Assembly (NCBI GenBank): GCA_005406025.1
Contig: BGZK01001326.1
Location: 62,001 to 126,000, forward strand
DNA length: 64,000 nucleotides
Source: Eumeta japonica
Taxonomy: Eukaryota; Arthropoda; Insecta; Lepidoptera; Psychidae
Direction of reading: 5' to 3'
This document shows, piece by piece, positions 23,611 to 35,185 of this stretch (positions are counted from its first letter, which is position 1; every line of letters starts with the position of its first letter). The notes under the pieces are model-generated. The model saw nothing but the letters and a program-made list of their open reading frames with translations. It made no database searches and was not told the DNA's origin. A program made the translations under genes and the position numbers.

Positions 23611-23995
23611 ACGAGGGGCGTTTTTTATAAAGCGAGATTGAAGTACAAACTCTTTGGAATCAAAAAAGTAATTGCCGGCTGGTAAAAGTTGGACCGTTGA
23701 TTACATTTTGTAAAAGCATATAATTCGAATATCTTTTGTTTTTTTTGCAGCATTTGATTCACCATTGTCAAATCTTTGCATCATTTCGCGGCACCATTTA
23801 ACACGACAGAGTTTTTGGCCTTTGGTCAAATTATAAGATATCCACCGAGTACAAAGCTTCCCAACCGCTAAATGTTCATGAAGGGTTTTGTGCATTTGAC
23901 TCACACCAATGCCTAAGCTTGTCCAAATCTGCTGGTAGGGCACTTTTGTGTACAACACTTCTTCGGCCGTCGCCGTAGAACAGTGATCATCCCAC
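23611..23995 (-). mobile_element. mariner fragment with one terminal repeat
   Basis: The end ACGAGGGGCGTTTTTTATAA at 23611 follows a TAT and looks like a mariner terminal repeat. On the minus strand the open stretch 23701-23958 encodes part of the transposase: YQQIWTSLGIGVSQMHKTLH and EHLAVGKLCTRWI (the second helix-turn-helix and linker), then KGQKLCRVKWCREMMQRF. The frame then passes straight to the end of the element, so the DD(34)D catalytic region is missing. The 5' half is also absent beyond about 23990. This is an internally deleted, inactive copy. Confidence 0.75.
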
Positions 23996-24067
23996 TTTTA
24001 TGGTCAAGGGTCATACAGAACAATGTGAAGTATCACTGTGGGCCGCACACTAATGAACTTGAGATTA

Positions 24068-24305
24068 TAACATACTAGACTTCCGCCTGCGTCTCTGGCC
24101 GCGTGGATTTCGGTTATCACACTCCCTAAGGGACATGTTAATTTAAAAATATTCCGGGATAAAAAGTAGCCTATGTAAATTTCCAGAATCTCAACTGTCT
24201 TTATACTAAATTTAATCCAAATCGGCTCAGTATTTTTTGCGTGAAGGACGGACAAACAAACAAACTTACAACCAAACAAACTACAACATTACTAGGTTTA
24301 TAACA
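24068..24305 (+). repeat. complete copy of the ACTAGCTTCCGCC family
   Basis: Starts ACTAGACTTCCGCCTGCGTC and runs through CGGGATAAAAAGTAGCCTAT and TTTAATCCAAATCGGCTCAG to TTTTTGCGTGAAGGACGGAC, followed by A/C-rich AACAAAC units. This order is the well-known consensus of a very abundant insect short repeat, probably mobilised by an RTE-type LINE. It lies directly downstream of the mariner fragment. Confidence 0.75.
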
Positions 24306-24395
24306 GTGTTCATTACATCTTTCAATTTAGTATTCGAAATTTTACATGTTAATGATTCTTCATGCAGTAAGCAGTGAATGGGCAGCAAATTAGGT

Positions 24396-24645
24396 AAATT
24401 CTATTGTCTCTTTATTGAGACAATTAAACCATTGTTTGTGCTCACCATTGACGGACAACCATCAGTATACACTGATATCATTTTACTTGCAGGTACACAG
24501 TATTTTCCGATAAATTCTCTCAGAGCATTCATAAAATTACAACCTCTCGTCTGACCCTTCATGGTTATGACGGCTAAGAAGAAGTCTTCTTCTGTGATCC
24601 CGTCCATTGTGCAGTACCGCACAAAAAGTGAGCATTAAGATATGG
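24396..24645 (-). pseudogene. hAT-like (ZBED/GTF2IRD2-type) transposase fragment
   Basis: The open minus-strand stretch 24401-24622 reads VRYCTMDGITEEDFFLAVIT, then MKGQTRGCNFMNAL, then SKMISVYTDGCPSMVSTNNG. The order FVRY-x-D-x-EDFL, L-x-GxTRG, SVxTDGxPSM-x-xxNG is diagnostic of the catalytic-domain start of ZBED5/GTF2IRD2-like hAT transposases, where the aspartate of TDG is catalytic. Only about 75 residues of a protein that is normally several hundred long are left. There is no sign of the BED finger or dimerisation region, so this is a fragment. Confidence 0.75.
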
Positions 24646-24649
24646 AAGC

Positions 24650-24850
24650 AATACCTCGACTCACAGCTCCGCCGTTGTTTTGTCTGCAATTCGAGATGCT
24701 GGCTTCGAAACACTTAAAAATCCTCCGTATTCACCCGATTTTGCTTCTAGTGATTTTTATCTATTTCTTAGGTTGAAGGAGTATATGAAAGGACAGAGAT
24801 TCAAATATGATGAAACAGCAGTCGCCGCCCGAGAACACGTATAACCACAG
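24650..24850 (+). pseudogene. mariner transposase C-terminal fragment
   Basis: On the plus strand the sequence reads AVVLSAIRDAGFETLKNPPY then SPDFASSDFYLFLRLKEYM, followed by KGQRFKYDETAVAAREH and a stop. PPYSPDLAPSDYYLF is the hallmark around the last catalytic aspartate of mariner transposases, and here the SDF aspartate is kept. The N-terminal part is absent. Orientation is opposite to the mariner piece at 23611-23995, so the two are separate insertions or were rearranged. Confidence 0.75.
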
Positions 24851-27629
24851 TGAAGCTACCAGTGCATTGCTGATCTCTTGGGTCGGAATAAGATATCTGA
24901 TGGAGGAGGGATATCACCCTTTTTATAGTCTCCGACACCCATTAAAATGAAGAATCTATATCGGAGTATTCGTGCCTCTGCCCATTTGTCGGACTGTCAT
25001 ACCTTCAGGGGCGTACATGTACTGAGAAAAAATTGGGTTAACAAAATGACAATAAAAGCTTTGTCAATATTTTGTTACTATAGCGATGTACTACGTGCGC
25101 CTGCAACAAACCTTTTATTGTCAAATGTTTTATTGTCCTAGGGGCCACAGGAAATAACTTCTGTGGCAATGTTTAAAATAATTTGATGAAGCGACGACGT
25201 TATTTTATCAGAATATCATTGTATGATATGTTTTTTATAACAATGTTATGACATTTTGTCATTTAAGGCGTAGGCGTGACCGTGCTCTGATGTACCCATG
25301 GACATTTGTTGTGCTCGAAAGTGTTCCTTTTATTTCTTATTCAAAGTGCGGTTTAATTTTTAAATAGGGATGTTATTGGTTTTCCGAAGCAACGGCTATA
25401 GGTGTATTGTGACGTTTTAAAAGTTCTAGTGTTTAAAAGATATGCTATGTTATATTTTTCTTTTGTGTTTGTTTTTTATATCGAGAAAAATCAATATAAA
25501 CACAAGTTAACAAGGTGTTTTTACTTTAAATAAAAAATAAATCTTTACTGTATGTACATGTTTTTTTCAGGTGATCTTAACACTTCCTGCATCAAATGCA
25601 GCGTCATTACAAGCATTGCTACCACCATTAACCTTTTGTCTGCACATTTCTCGCTGATAAGATAAATATAATATATTTATTATGCCTAAGCGCATCTAGT
25701 AAATGAACTACCAAGAATAAATTATTATGCGAACTCGGTTAATACTTAGAGCTTGTGAAAATATACAATTCTTAAAATGCAATTTGTATGCAGTTTCCTG
25801 GAATAATATGTATATACTCATGTATCAATGTTATAGGCGTTTGTGTGTTTTAATTTCTGAATTCTAACATTTATAATTTTTTCCTTCTATCATTTTATAT
25901 TCTCGGATGCATTAATCTCATGTTCTTTTTTATCTCAAATATTCTAGTTGTTTTATTGCATATTTTTAATATCGTTTATAATTTCTTTATATGTCTCAAA
26001 ATTTTTTATACTTTATAAAATAAATAATTTCTTTCATTTTCATATGATCCATGTTTAATATCCATTTATTAGTCATTAATATTATATATTATTAGTAATT
26101 AATTATTTAGTATTTAGACATTAAAAAATTGATGTTGTATTTACAAAATTTGTTACGATTTGTTGGTTATTTTTCAATTACAGGCAAACTATTAATTTCT
26201 CATGTACCAGTTACAATTGTAAACACATACATGAGTGAAATTCTAAACAATTAATACGTTTTCTTTACTTTAACTACAAGGTAAAGTAATATATATCATA
26301 TACCAGGCAAAAATTTTTGATAGCCTTTTTACCCTTAAATTATTTCTTATCTTAGTCTTTTTTTCTTTTATGTCAAAATTCAATAAATGTATAAAAAATA
26401 CCTGTAGTATTTTCTTAATTTGATTTTAGACCAGTGATTCACTTTCTTTCAATCAGTGTATTATTAATTCATGTAATCTGTCTTTACTATTATGAAATCG
26501 CAAAAAATCATGTAAACAGGTTTGGGGACTGATAACTTAGTTATGTACTTACGCCTTCGTCTATAATTCTCCGGACTTTTATTTTTTGCCGTGTATTTTT
26601 TAAAGTTTGCCATGATTATTAAAATTATTATACTTTCTTGATGATGTACTATTAAGGCATTGATAATACTCACAGGCTCATAAACTTGTACTTCTCTAGT
26701 GGTATTAAAACAATACGTACAACCCGAGAGGAATATCAATACCTTCATTGTATACCATCAAGAAAATATAAGGGTTAAAATCGGCAATATATCTATTCTG
26801 AGGTATTGCTATAGACACAAAGTGCATTAGCTATCAGAACTAAGGAAAGCAAATTCAGCAACGTACATTTGATCTTATACCAAAACAACTTTGTCATGGT
26901 TACAAAGATACAATCTATTATTATGGTTGGAACAATGTGAAGTTGTTCTTTCTTTTTTCTTTCGTCTAAAGCGAAATGGAAATCATTTACTTAGTCTGTG
27001 TGAGAACTCAACACTGCCATTATAGCATAGTTTATAACTACCGGTACATTGACAATACCAAAAATTGACATTAAAAACCTAGTCCAAAGACTATGAGCTA
27101 TAAACGGCTTGCTAGTGGCAACGTTTTATTTCCATCGTAGCAATAATTTTTTCTTAGTGTAGAGATTCAGGCAGGGTATACAAAGCTAAAAAACCTTACT
27201 AATTTTAGCATTGTTCCGGTTGGTAAAAAAAATATTAAATATCGGTATTTTTTACTGGTTATGTCGTGTATACAGCGTTTAGAAATTTAGAAACTTGTCG
27301 CTTTCTTTGTCTTTCGTGCTGTACTTCTTCCTCAAAATGAATTAGAATTAGCAGAATTTAGCTGTCTATCTCGCAAAAGCATGGTCTATTTCGATGACTT
27401 ATGATGAAAGACCTATCCACTTGGTTTATATTTTACAGACAGACAAACTACCTCTATGGTTTATACGATGAGCATATGCAACGAATACGTACGATTCGAT
27501 TTCATGCAGCTCGATTCGATAGGTTTCATCTGCGGTCGACAGTTTTGAATTAGTTGTCGTAACAAATTTGATTCGCTTCGACAGTTAGCGTCGCGTTGTA
27601 CACACCTATGTCGCTTGATATCTTAAGAC
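24851..27629. other. long AT-rich stretch, nothing recognised
   Basis: Short frames such as 24947-25141 and 26464-26748 (minus) have no domains. Around 27470-27610 the word TTCGATTTCATGCAGCTCGA and related ATTCGAT words recur, which may be a decayed MITE. Otherwise no feature was recognised over this 2.8 kb. Confidence 0.4.
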
Positions 27630-27795
27630 ACTACTTTTATTAATAACATTTTAAGAGGCAAACGAGTATGATAGTCACTGTTAGTCACCAGAGTGTCATC
27701 ACCGCCCATGGGCACTTGCAATTTCAGTGGAGTCACCAGCCATCTCCAATTTGTAATCAACTTAAGGGTTAATAGAATGTTGAGTTACTTTGTAA
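27630..27795 (-). repeat. SINE/LINE 3'-tail repeat
   Basis: Read on the minus strand, it runs from about GTTGATTACAAATTGGAGAT through GTGCCCATGGGCGGTGATGA to CTCGTTTGCCTCTTAAAATG, followed by an A-rich end with TTATTAATAAAA. The order CATGGGCGxxGGTGA-x-GTATGCTCGTCTGCCT-x-AAAA is a common lepidopteran 3'-terminal module. A plus-strand copy of the same module lies at 29640-29775. Confidence 0.55.
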
Positions 27796-28699
27796 TCGAC
27801 AGGGGTGTCTTTTAACAATAAATTTGATAGGGGTTTAGTTACTAAAATCTATTTTAAAAGGGACTAAGCTGAGATGTACTAATAGATACAACGTAAAATA
27901 GTGAACCATGGATACCAGAATTGACGCAGTATTGTTAAATGACAGTGTTTAGTAAGTATTTCAAACTTAAGCAATAAGGATTAAGTATAGGGGAAAGGAG
28001 CGATCATTTGATCAATACATCACTTGATTGAGCAGTAAGGCATCACTGGCGTGTTACAATCAAGATGCGTCGTATAGTATAGCGGAAACATTTCTACGCA
28101 ACATCGTAACAGTTTAACAGCGGTGTCCTTCAAACTCTCATCTGCAATAATTAACTGTTAAACTTAAGAGTTAAACACGCCAAAATACGTTATTTCAATT
28201 TCACAGTTGAGCAATAATCTTCGAGTTAATGCTGGAGGGGCGTGGAGCCACCTCCAAGTGCTAACTTAACTTTCGAATTCGTCGCCATTTTGGCATTTGT
28301 GACATTGACAGTTATGTACATAGTCAGTATATTTTGGTTTTAATTTGATTATTCTCTCAATTATTTATAATATTAGATAATAATCGGGACTTATTCTCGC
28401 AATCCATTTCGGGAACTTGCGTCATATTTGAAATAAAAATCACATATTATACGCTTATCGTAACTGACAACAATCTGTCCGTGATAACAGTTATAACTAT
28501 TTAATAATTTAATAAGTAATTTATTGAAGCGAAAGAATTTAACAGTTTTGTTAAGTGTTAAATTAAATGTCATGTTTAATAGTTAAAATTTATAATTAAA
28601 TACTACTGTATATGAAACACTCCACTATAACAGTTACAGAATTATCAAATCCAGTCCAGATACATCGACGTATTTTCTAAACTCGAGAAAACCTACGAA
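27796..28699. other. AT-rich stretch, nothing recognised
   Basis: A small GC-richer patch with GGAGGGGCGTGGAGCCACCTCC lies near 28231. No coding sequence or repeat family was recognised. Confidence 0.4.
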
Positions 28700-29540
28700 G
28701 GCCTCCAAGTTTAAGCTGCTCGCCGATCTTTTAGTATAGAGGTAGACTGGAACAACACGGTTCTGCATTGACTACTGCCGGTTTAATGGTGCAACAAAAA
28801 CACAGTCTTCGGTTAAACCTAATCAACGATAAATTTGACAATTTGCATGGATGAAGTGCATAAAACATAAGGATAATGGTAAAAGCGATGTTCGCTAGAT
28901 GAAAGGACTTCTGGTAGGTTAATATCGTGTCGTTTGAACTGTATAATTTTCCAGGTAAGTTTCAACAGCTAACTAATAAAGAAGTATATTTGGTATACTA
29001 GGATAGATATTATAGTAATGAGAAAGGGTTTTGATGATCATCTACAAAAATTAAACAAGTACTTCGAATAATTCGAGACGCAAATTTGAAATTAAACCAA
29101 AGAAATGCTCATCGTTTAGAAAACTGGTCAGTTCTTTGGGCTATATGATATCAGACTACGTAATCAATGAAATCAAACAAGGTCAAGGCAGTCAAGGTAT
29201 GGTCAACACCAAAGGGTAACACGGAAATTCATATATCAATCTGATTATGCTTCTACTATAGATGATTTGCAACAGGATTTTCAGACACCATTAAACCTTT
29301 AATCAGTTAACAGAAGATAAACGGCGATTTTCATGGGATGAGCGGTGCGATATTGTATTTAACAATTTCAAGCAACAGATAGGTGTACAACCAACTCAAA
29401 TGCTAGTCATAAATTAATCGTTGATACATATGCAAGCTATTTCGGCATAGGAAAAGTGATATGTCAACAGAAGAATAATCGCGAAGTCATGACAGCATAT
29501 TTAAGCAAGTTTTAAATGAGGCAAAATCATAATGTGGCCA
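28700..29540 (+). pseudogene. Ty3/gypsy-type LTR retrotransposon pol remnant
   Basis: The plus strand holds a heavily broken piece of pol. Around 28970-29060 the reverse transcriptase region is recognisable from FQQLTNKEVYLVY, where the residues that should follow as the catalytic LDD are disrupted by a stop, and from FDDHLQKLNK. KLNQRNAHR and SLGYMISDYVIN follow (29090-29170). The start of the RNase H domain is seen as QLTEDKRRFSWDERCDIVFN (29305-29365). Frames change at least five times. No LTRs, protease or integrase were recognised nearby. Errantivirus-related gypsy copies occur in insects, but the lineage cannot be set from this fragment. Confidence 0.75.
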
Positions 29541-29639
29541 ACGAGAAGGAGCAGTTTGTACTTCTTTCTTTTCGTCGAGTAAGTGAGAGTTACGGTAGCT
29601 TATTCCCCGTTCATTAGGTATTCTATTTCTTTCTAAAAA

Positions 29640-29775
29640 TTCTCATGGTTCACCTTCTCCCCCCATCGGATACTTCACTCCTTCCTAAAAGGCCGAGTGT
29701 CCATGGGCGTTGGTATTTATTCTCTGGTGGCTTGTACGCTCGCCTGTCGTTTCAAATGCCGTAAAAAGTCCTTCT
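29640..29775 (+). repeat. SINE/LINE 3'-tail repeat
   Basis: GGCCGAGTGTCCATGGGCGT leads to TGGTATTTATTCTCTGGTGG, then TGTACGCTCGCCTGTCGTTT and a GCCGTAAAAAG end. It is the same module as 27630-27795, in the opposite orientation. It marks the 3' end of a short retroelement whose body is not recognisable. Confidence 0.55.
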
Positions 29776-30554
29776 CTAAGCCAGTAATGAATTATTGCGT
29801 GATATAGATGTAACTACTTGCCGTTGTTAAAATATTTTAGTACAAATATATACTCAGACGGAAACCAATGTATGGATTACGTTACAATGTACGGATCAAA
29901 AAATAAAGATGAAACGGAGATCTATCGAGGGCTGCCAGGTCGTGACCTTTTTGCATTGAGCAATAAGACTTCTTTCTCACCGGACCACAATGTTGTCTAA
30001 CGAGTTGATAATATAATTATTATAAACTGGGATGATTTAGGCTATTTCGCCTCGTCGACATAGAGCTGTCGGACGTTTGTCGATGTCGTTGCCGGCATCG
30101 ATATGTATAGGGTAATTTTATTTCATTTTGTCACATAATTATGAGACAATTCTTCGTGATCTTATGTTCACATTCCATAAAAGATGCTGCTTAGTTATAA
30201 CTTAGCGATATAACAAAGCCGCAGCCTAATATAAAATCGGTGTCCAATTTGCGTATTTTTAAATCATTTTAATTATTCTCAATTTTTTTCAAAATGCAAA
30301 CTGACATGCTATTAACAATGCCCCCTCTATAGTGAAATGATTAAGTTATAGAACTGAACTTTTATTGCATACGCGAATTCAAACATCTTTTAAAATATTA
30401 TTCTGAACTTATGCTATCGGAGCGAAAATTGGTCCATAGCGACTCTTGGATGATTTATAATCGATTTTGCTTCAATCGTATTTTGTACAAAACGAAAAAA
30501 AAATCCTTTTTTGTAAATTGTACTTATCGAGGATCGATGACAATACAATAATAT
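29776..30554. other. AT-rich stretch, nothing recognised
   Basis: A plus-strand frame (29818-30000) has no domain. A short GC-richer patch near 30048-30105 contains GTTGCCGGCATCGAT. No repeat family was recognised. Confidence 0.4.
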
Positions 30555-31350
30555 GATACAGTCGGATTGATCTGATGATGGAGTCGGAACGTAGTCACAG
30601 AAACTCTATAACGGAATAATACATCCTAGTCGTGTTTGAGTTTGTTGGTGTTATCTTAAGATGTACTCTGATCATGAGCAATTTTCAGAACCTGATCATG
30701 GAGTCGGATGTTAAGCACTAGCACTAAAAAATAGAACAACTAGAAATAGAACAACGTAGCCTAACCGTGTCTGGGCTTGATGGAATTTTCTTCTAATTAT
30801 GGTCTCGAACGGTTGACGCTGGATCTCCATAACGTAATAACAAATCCTAGCTGTGTTTGGGCTTGATGGAATCGTCTTAAAATACACTTTTACTGTAAGT
30901 GACTTTCAGGGTCTAATGATGAAATCGGAAAGTAGGCACTAGTACTCCATAATAAAACTACTAAGCCTAGGTGTGCTTGGATTTGTTAGAATTGTATTGA
31001 AATGCTCTTTAGTCATAACTGGCACTTAAGACCTGGCGGTGGAGTAGGACGGTCATATCTTAGTCGTGTATTGACTTGTTAGAATTATATTGAAATGTAT
31101 TTTCACCATGATTGGTTTTTAGGGTCTGATAATGGAACCGAAAGTGTGGTACGTACTGGAATTCCACAATGAGACATTATTTCCTAGCCATGTGTGGGAT
31201 TGTTGGAATTGTTTTGAAATGATCGATTATGATCCCTTATCAGGATCTGATGGGATAGTTCGAAGTTCGCCTTTGGCTTCATAATGAAACAACATATTCT
31301 AGTCATATTTGGACTTATTTTAATTGCCTTGTACTCCAGTCGTGAAGTAT
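30555..31350. repeat. degenerate tandem array, unit about 85-135 bp
   Basis: A unit with the order CCTAGTCGTGTTTGGGCTTG, TTGGAATTGTCTTGAAATG, TCAGGGTCTGATGATGGAG, TCGGAAAGTAGGCACTAG, CTCCATAATGAAACAAC repeats through the interval. The CCTAG-like word begins near 30625, 30760, 30846, 30966, 31058, 31183 and 31298, so spacing varies from about 86 to 135 bases. The copies differ from each other by many substitutions and deletions. It has no coding content. It is best described as an old minisatellite/satellite fragment. Confidence 0.8.
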
Positions 31351-31929
31351 AATGTGTAATATAATGTGAAGTATAATAGTTCATAAGAGTAAGTAATAAA
31401 GAGAAAATTCTTCATAAGTCGACTAGAAAACTGAAATATTTTTACCTGTATACTTGTTATGCGTACTGGTAGGCGAAACGTCTATCGGCAGCCAGACAAC
31501 CCGCGTGCTGACCGAGAGGGCGAAAGAAAAACATATAAAAAAAACAGCCTTTTAAAATAATCCTTTTTCTGACGTCACCATCTCCCATACTAAGCATTAA
31601 GTGGCTGAACACGTGGGAAACTTTAGGTGCGATACAATAAAAAAAAATCGTCACAAAAGTAAACTGACTACATTCATATGGATAATAAACTTTCTTGATA
31701 AAGTCGATTTATCATTAATAACCACTAGTCTTAATAAATTTACTGTTGTTCTTCGTGTAAGAAAATAGTCTTTGTTTTATCAACAATCTATTTACTTTGA
31801 TTAAGGTAATGGTTTTTTTGTATATCTTAATTAATCCGTTGATCCCTGGTTGCATCGTTTTTTCATTTCTTATTAATTAAATATCTGTATTCGATCTCTG
31901 GCCACAGCTTAATTGAGTATTTTTTTTAA
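31351..31929. other. non-coding stretch
   Basis: Contains a moderately GC-richer patch (31470-31520, GGCAGCCAGACAACCCGCG) covered by a minus-strand frame of 65 codons without a domain. Nothing else was recognised. Confidence 0.4.
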
Positions 31930-32000
31930 CTTACTTCGATTTGAACTACTCACTCCCTGCCTCGATAGACCACGTTAAACCCTCGGCCACGGACATTGTT
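31930..32000 (-). repeat. tRNA-like SINE head or tRNA pseudogene
   Basis: On the minus strand an A-box-like segment, GTGGCCGAGGGTTTAACGTG (31970-31990), is followed by a B-box-like segment, GTTCAAATCG (31937-31946), at tRNA-like spacing. The A-box resembles those of Leu/Ser tRNAs. A closed cloverleaf could not be drawn, so a tRNA-derived SINE or decayed tRNA copy is more likely than a working gene. Confidence 0.35.
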
Positions 32001-33320
32001 ACCACATTTGAAACAAGGACCAACAACATCCCTCAAGGGCTTTAGTTCAATCCCTTCGATTTGATACGAAAATTCGGTAATAATTTTATTAATTCGTATA
32101 TATGCACACTAGAACAGTATATATCAATAATAGAACTTTAATTTATTATTTATGGGCTATTCAGAAATTTCTACCTTGTCATAAATAATATTTTTCTCTA
32201 AATACTATAACAACAACAACAAATATTAATGCCAAGTTGATATTGAAGGAATATTTAATTCAATGTTTTGAAAGAATAACACACGTTAGGATAATATTGG
32301 TCGACAAAAAAATACACCTTCTTAAAAAGGAAATCTTAAATGTTTCTTATAATGCATTAAATTAAACATTACTTTCACTAGCACTTATAAAATGACGTTT
32401 CTGGTTTCGATTGTAGAGAGGACATTTTAAATGATACGTAACTATCCAATATACTCACACTTTTTTTTTAACTACTTTACGTTACGTTACTTTATTCCGA
32501 ACACATGCCGTAAACCGCACACTATGCATTTCGTTACACCACATGCAAAACGATTTGAATTGTCTCGTATTTGAGTGAGGATACTCCTAGCGATAAGGAA
32601 AAATCTTTAATATTATTCGTCAACTCAGGTGATTTTTGTAGTTTAATTTATAAAATACTAATGTATTACGTATATCCATCGAGATGATACTTCAAAATTT
32701 AGTAGCTCTCGTTGCACGTAAAGAATGGAAATAGAAACAGTACAAAACCGCATCAACGTCGCGTGCAACATTTTTTTTAGGTGTATGTTTGACCGATTTT
32801 AAATTTACTTAAATTCGTTATAACCTACAAAAATGTAAATACATATGTCCTGTGCTTACATTTTTACTACTTAAACCCTAATTATAGATATCGCCATGTA
32901 AATTGAACTAAACAATACGTGCGTTTATTGATGTGTATTGATGTATCTATTAAAAAATGTATATCTGTTTATGCATAGAAATGCATCTGTGTGCTGATGT
33001 GTCTGTCTCTCGTTTCAACTATTCAATCTTGTTGTGCAGTATATACGTTAAATTAAACAAAACTGGAATTATTCACTCCCCACAGGGTTGAATTGAATTT
33101 TAAATAGGTTTCAGGGCTCGCAGGTCCAATAAATGTACAAAATTGTATGTGTTAGCTCCGAAGCGCGACTGAACCTTATTCTTCGGATATAAATCTGAGA
33201 ATATATATGTCCTTTGTTATGCTAAATATTTTCCTAGTTGCATCTCTTTTTTTAATTATTTTCTATGTAAAACATATAGACGACAAATCAAATTCTTATA
33301 AAGGATGCTTCTATTGCTTC
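32001..33320. other. AT-rich stretch, nothing recognised
   Basis: No coding sequence or repeat was recognised. ACGTTACGTTAC-type words occur near 32482. Short repeated GATGTGTATTGATGTATCTA words lie near 32930. Confidence 0.4.
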
Positions 33321-33445
33321 CATTCGAAGGGCTTAGAGATTGGTGGAGTGTCCCCAGTATGAGAATATGTAGTAGGTTCGATCTCAAGACTCATGGAAAG
33401 TGAATTGACAAAGGTTCTTGAAAGTCACAAACTCATTACTAACAG
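33321..33445 (+). repeat. tRNA-derived SINE-like segment
   Basis: GGGCTTAGAGATTGGTGGAG (from 33330) is an A-box-like start, and GGTTCGATCTC (33375-33385) is a B-box-like segment. After it, CATGGAAAGTGAATTGACAA resembles the post-tRNA body of lepidopteran SINEs. No cloverleaf or terminator is present. Call based on box words and order. Confidence 0.4.
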
Positions 33446-33559
33446 CCGTAAATTAAACAATCGGTAACAGCGACACTAATGCTTAAGACAATATACATCG
33501 ACAGTTTAACTCGTCTGCATTTAAAATTGAAACATTAATAAACGAACGATGTTAGAAAA
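33446..33559. other. short spacer
   Basis: Nothing recognised between the SINE-like segment and the GC-rich islet. Confidence 0.4.
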
Positions 33560-33935
33560 ATACGCGCGCGAATATGTTAAGCGGAAGGCAACGCATCGAT
33601 TTCGCTTTTGTTAATGCCCGATTTCGCTCCTCATGTAACTTGCGTATTGCGAACTGTATACGAAAATCAATTCTTAACTTAAGTAAACTCCAAAAATCGT
33701 TGAACATTTTTTCATACCTTGGTACACTAAGTACGTAGCCTCCTCGGAAGCGTCGATGTCGCCACGCCGATAAGACGCAAGTTTCGCGGTTGTTGCGTGT
33801 CGCAGCCCTATCGCCGGGGGCGCGGTGACCTTTGTGCAAGGAATTAACATTTGAAGGGAGAGCGACCCGCGGAGAAATGTCAAAACACCAAAATAGACAC
33901 CGCCTTTGACATTCGACGCGACTTTATGCGATGTT
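33560..33935. promoter_or_regulatory. GC-rich islet with nuclear-receptor-like word
   Basis: CpG-rich words occur in two parts (33560-33640 and 33735-33925), including GCCCTATCGCCGGGGGCGCG and GGTGACCTTTGTGCAAGG (33823-33840). The latter contains TGACCTTTG, a half-site type used by nuclear receptors such as HNF4 or FTZ-F1. Two overlapping minus-strand frames (33552-33839 and 33674-33883) have no domain. No repeat match. Candidate conserved regulatory DNA. Confidence 0.33.
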
Positions 33936-34875
33936 TGTTAATAACAATTTAAATTATATCTTTAACTTTATACCCGCTTACGGAAATGATGACTGAGGGT
34001 CGAGTATCCAGGCCGGCGTTTGTTTCAGGTTGTAAAGAAATATTATTAAAATAAAAAAAAGAGAACGCTCAATTTGCTATGGGGCACGGCAGCACTCAAT
34101 TTACGTAAGTAGTATCCATTTCCAAAATCATAAATCATTTGGTTGCTTTTATTTTACTCTCCAAAAGCAAGTGAAGTAAAAATGACCAAAGGAGATGGCC
34201 CTTCTATAATGGGAAATCTCCTTTGGATTATCATGTATTTTAGAAAATAAAATACTTTTTTGAATTGGATCAGAAAAGTAAAGAGGTTTTCACTATGGCA
34301 AATATTTTTACATTTGCGATTTAGTAACAAATTTTGTTTCAGTGCCATTGAACTAAATTTTAGATCATAATCATAAATGTGAAACTAAACATTTCGTAAT
34401 CGGTTTAAATATTTTAGATAAATTGAATCATGATACTAAGGAGACAACAAAGTGTTTGTTTAATGTTCTTACTACTTAAGTATTAGCACTGAAAATGCCT
34501 TCATGATCGTTTCCTTAGGGTACCCATTTTCAATATAAGTGCTATACAGACTTAGCGTCCTCAATTATTAAGATAGGGAAATGAAGACTATAAAAAAAAT
34601 GTGTTGTTTAAAAGACTACGATACTAATAAAAAATAAAAAATAGTAACGTATTTCAAATTGATTCAAATAAACATGTCATTTGCGTGTAAAGTTTTGTGT
34701 TTTTTATACCGCGACCGAACGTATTGAGTATATAAAAAAATATACTCAACAATTTGTAAATTATTTCTCTAGTTTCGTCGCCTAAGGTAACCAATTTGGC
34801 GCAATAAAAAATATGTTTCTCCTCTTGTCTTCATACTTCACATGCCCGAAAGTGTTTTCTTTCAAAATCATTCTA
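33936..34875. other. AT-rich stretch, nothing recognised
   Basis: No coding sequence, RNA gene or repeat was recognised. Confidence 0.4.
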
Positions 34876-35185
34876 TACTAGCTTCCGCCTGCGGCTCTGT
34901 CCGCGTAGACAGAATGAATTTCTTCATCTTATGTATCGACCTATTACGATAATTAATCATGACGGGATCATCGCTATCCCGTTCTCGATTGTGAACTCTT
35001 CTTATTCCAATTCCGGTCAAGATTCTGTTTTTAATTTTGGTCCCACTGTCGGTCACGTTTTTGGTCCTGTTCTCTACTTCGAACCTTACCCAGTCTCGGC
35101 TATCGATTATGCTCTTCGTTCCGTTTGGAATTTCGATTCCGTGGGAGGTCGCAATTCCAATTTGAACAAAACCGAGGCTAATTTT
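34876..35185 (+). repeat. interspersed repeat head plus degenerate TTCYGRTT run
   Basis: The head ACTAGCTTCCGCCTGCGGCT (from about 34877) is followed by CGCGTAGACAGAATG. After it comes a run from 34960 built on TTCTTATTCCAATTCCGGTC-like units to about 35165. The open frame 34931-35338 (135 codons) follows from this composition. Same architecture as 1404-1565 and 14065-14530. The head is the best preserved of the three. Confidence 0.6.

Noticed and set aside
28700..29540. an intact endogenous retrovirus-like element
   Set aside because: The pol remnant is broken in many places, and no LTRs, gag, integrase or envelope region were recognised.
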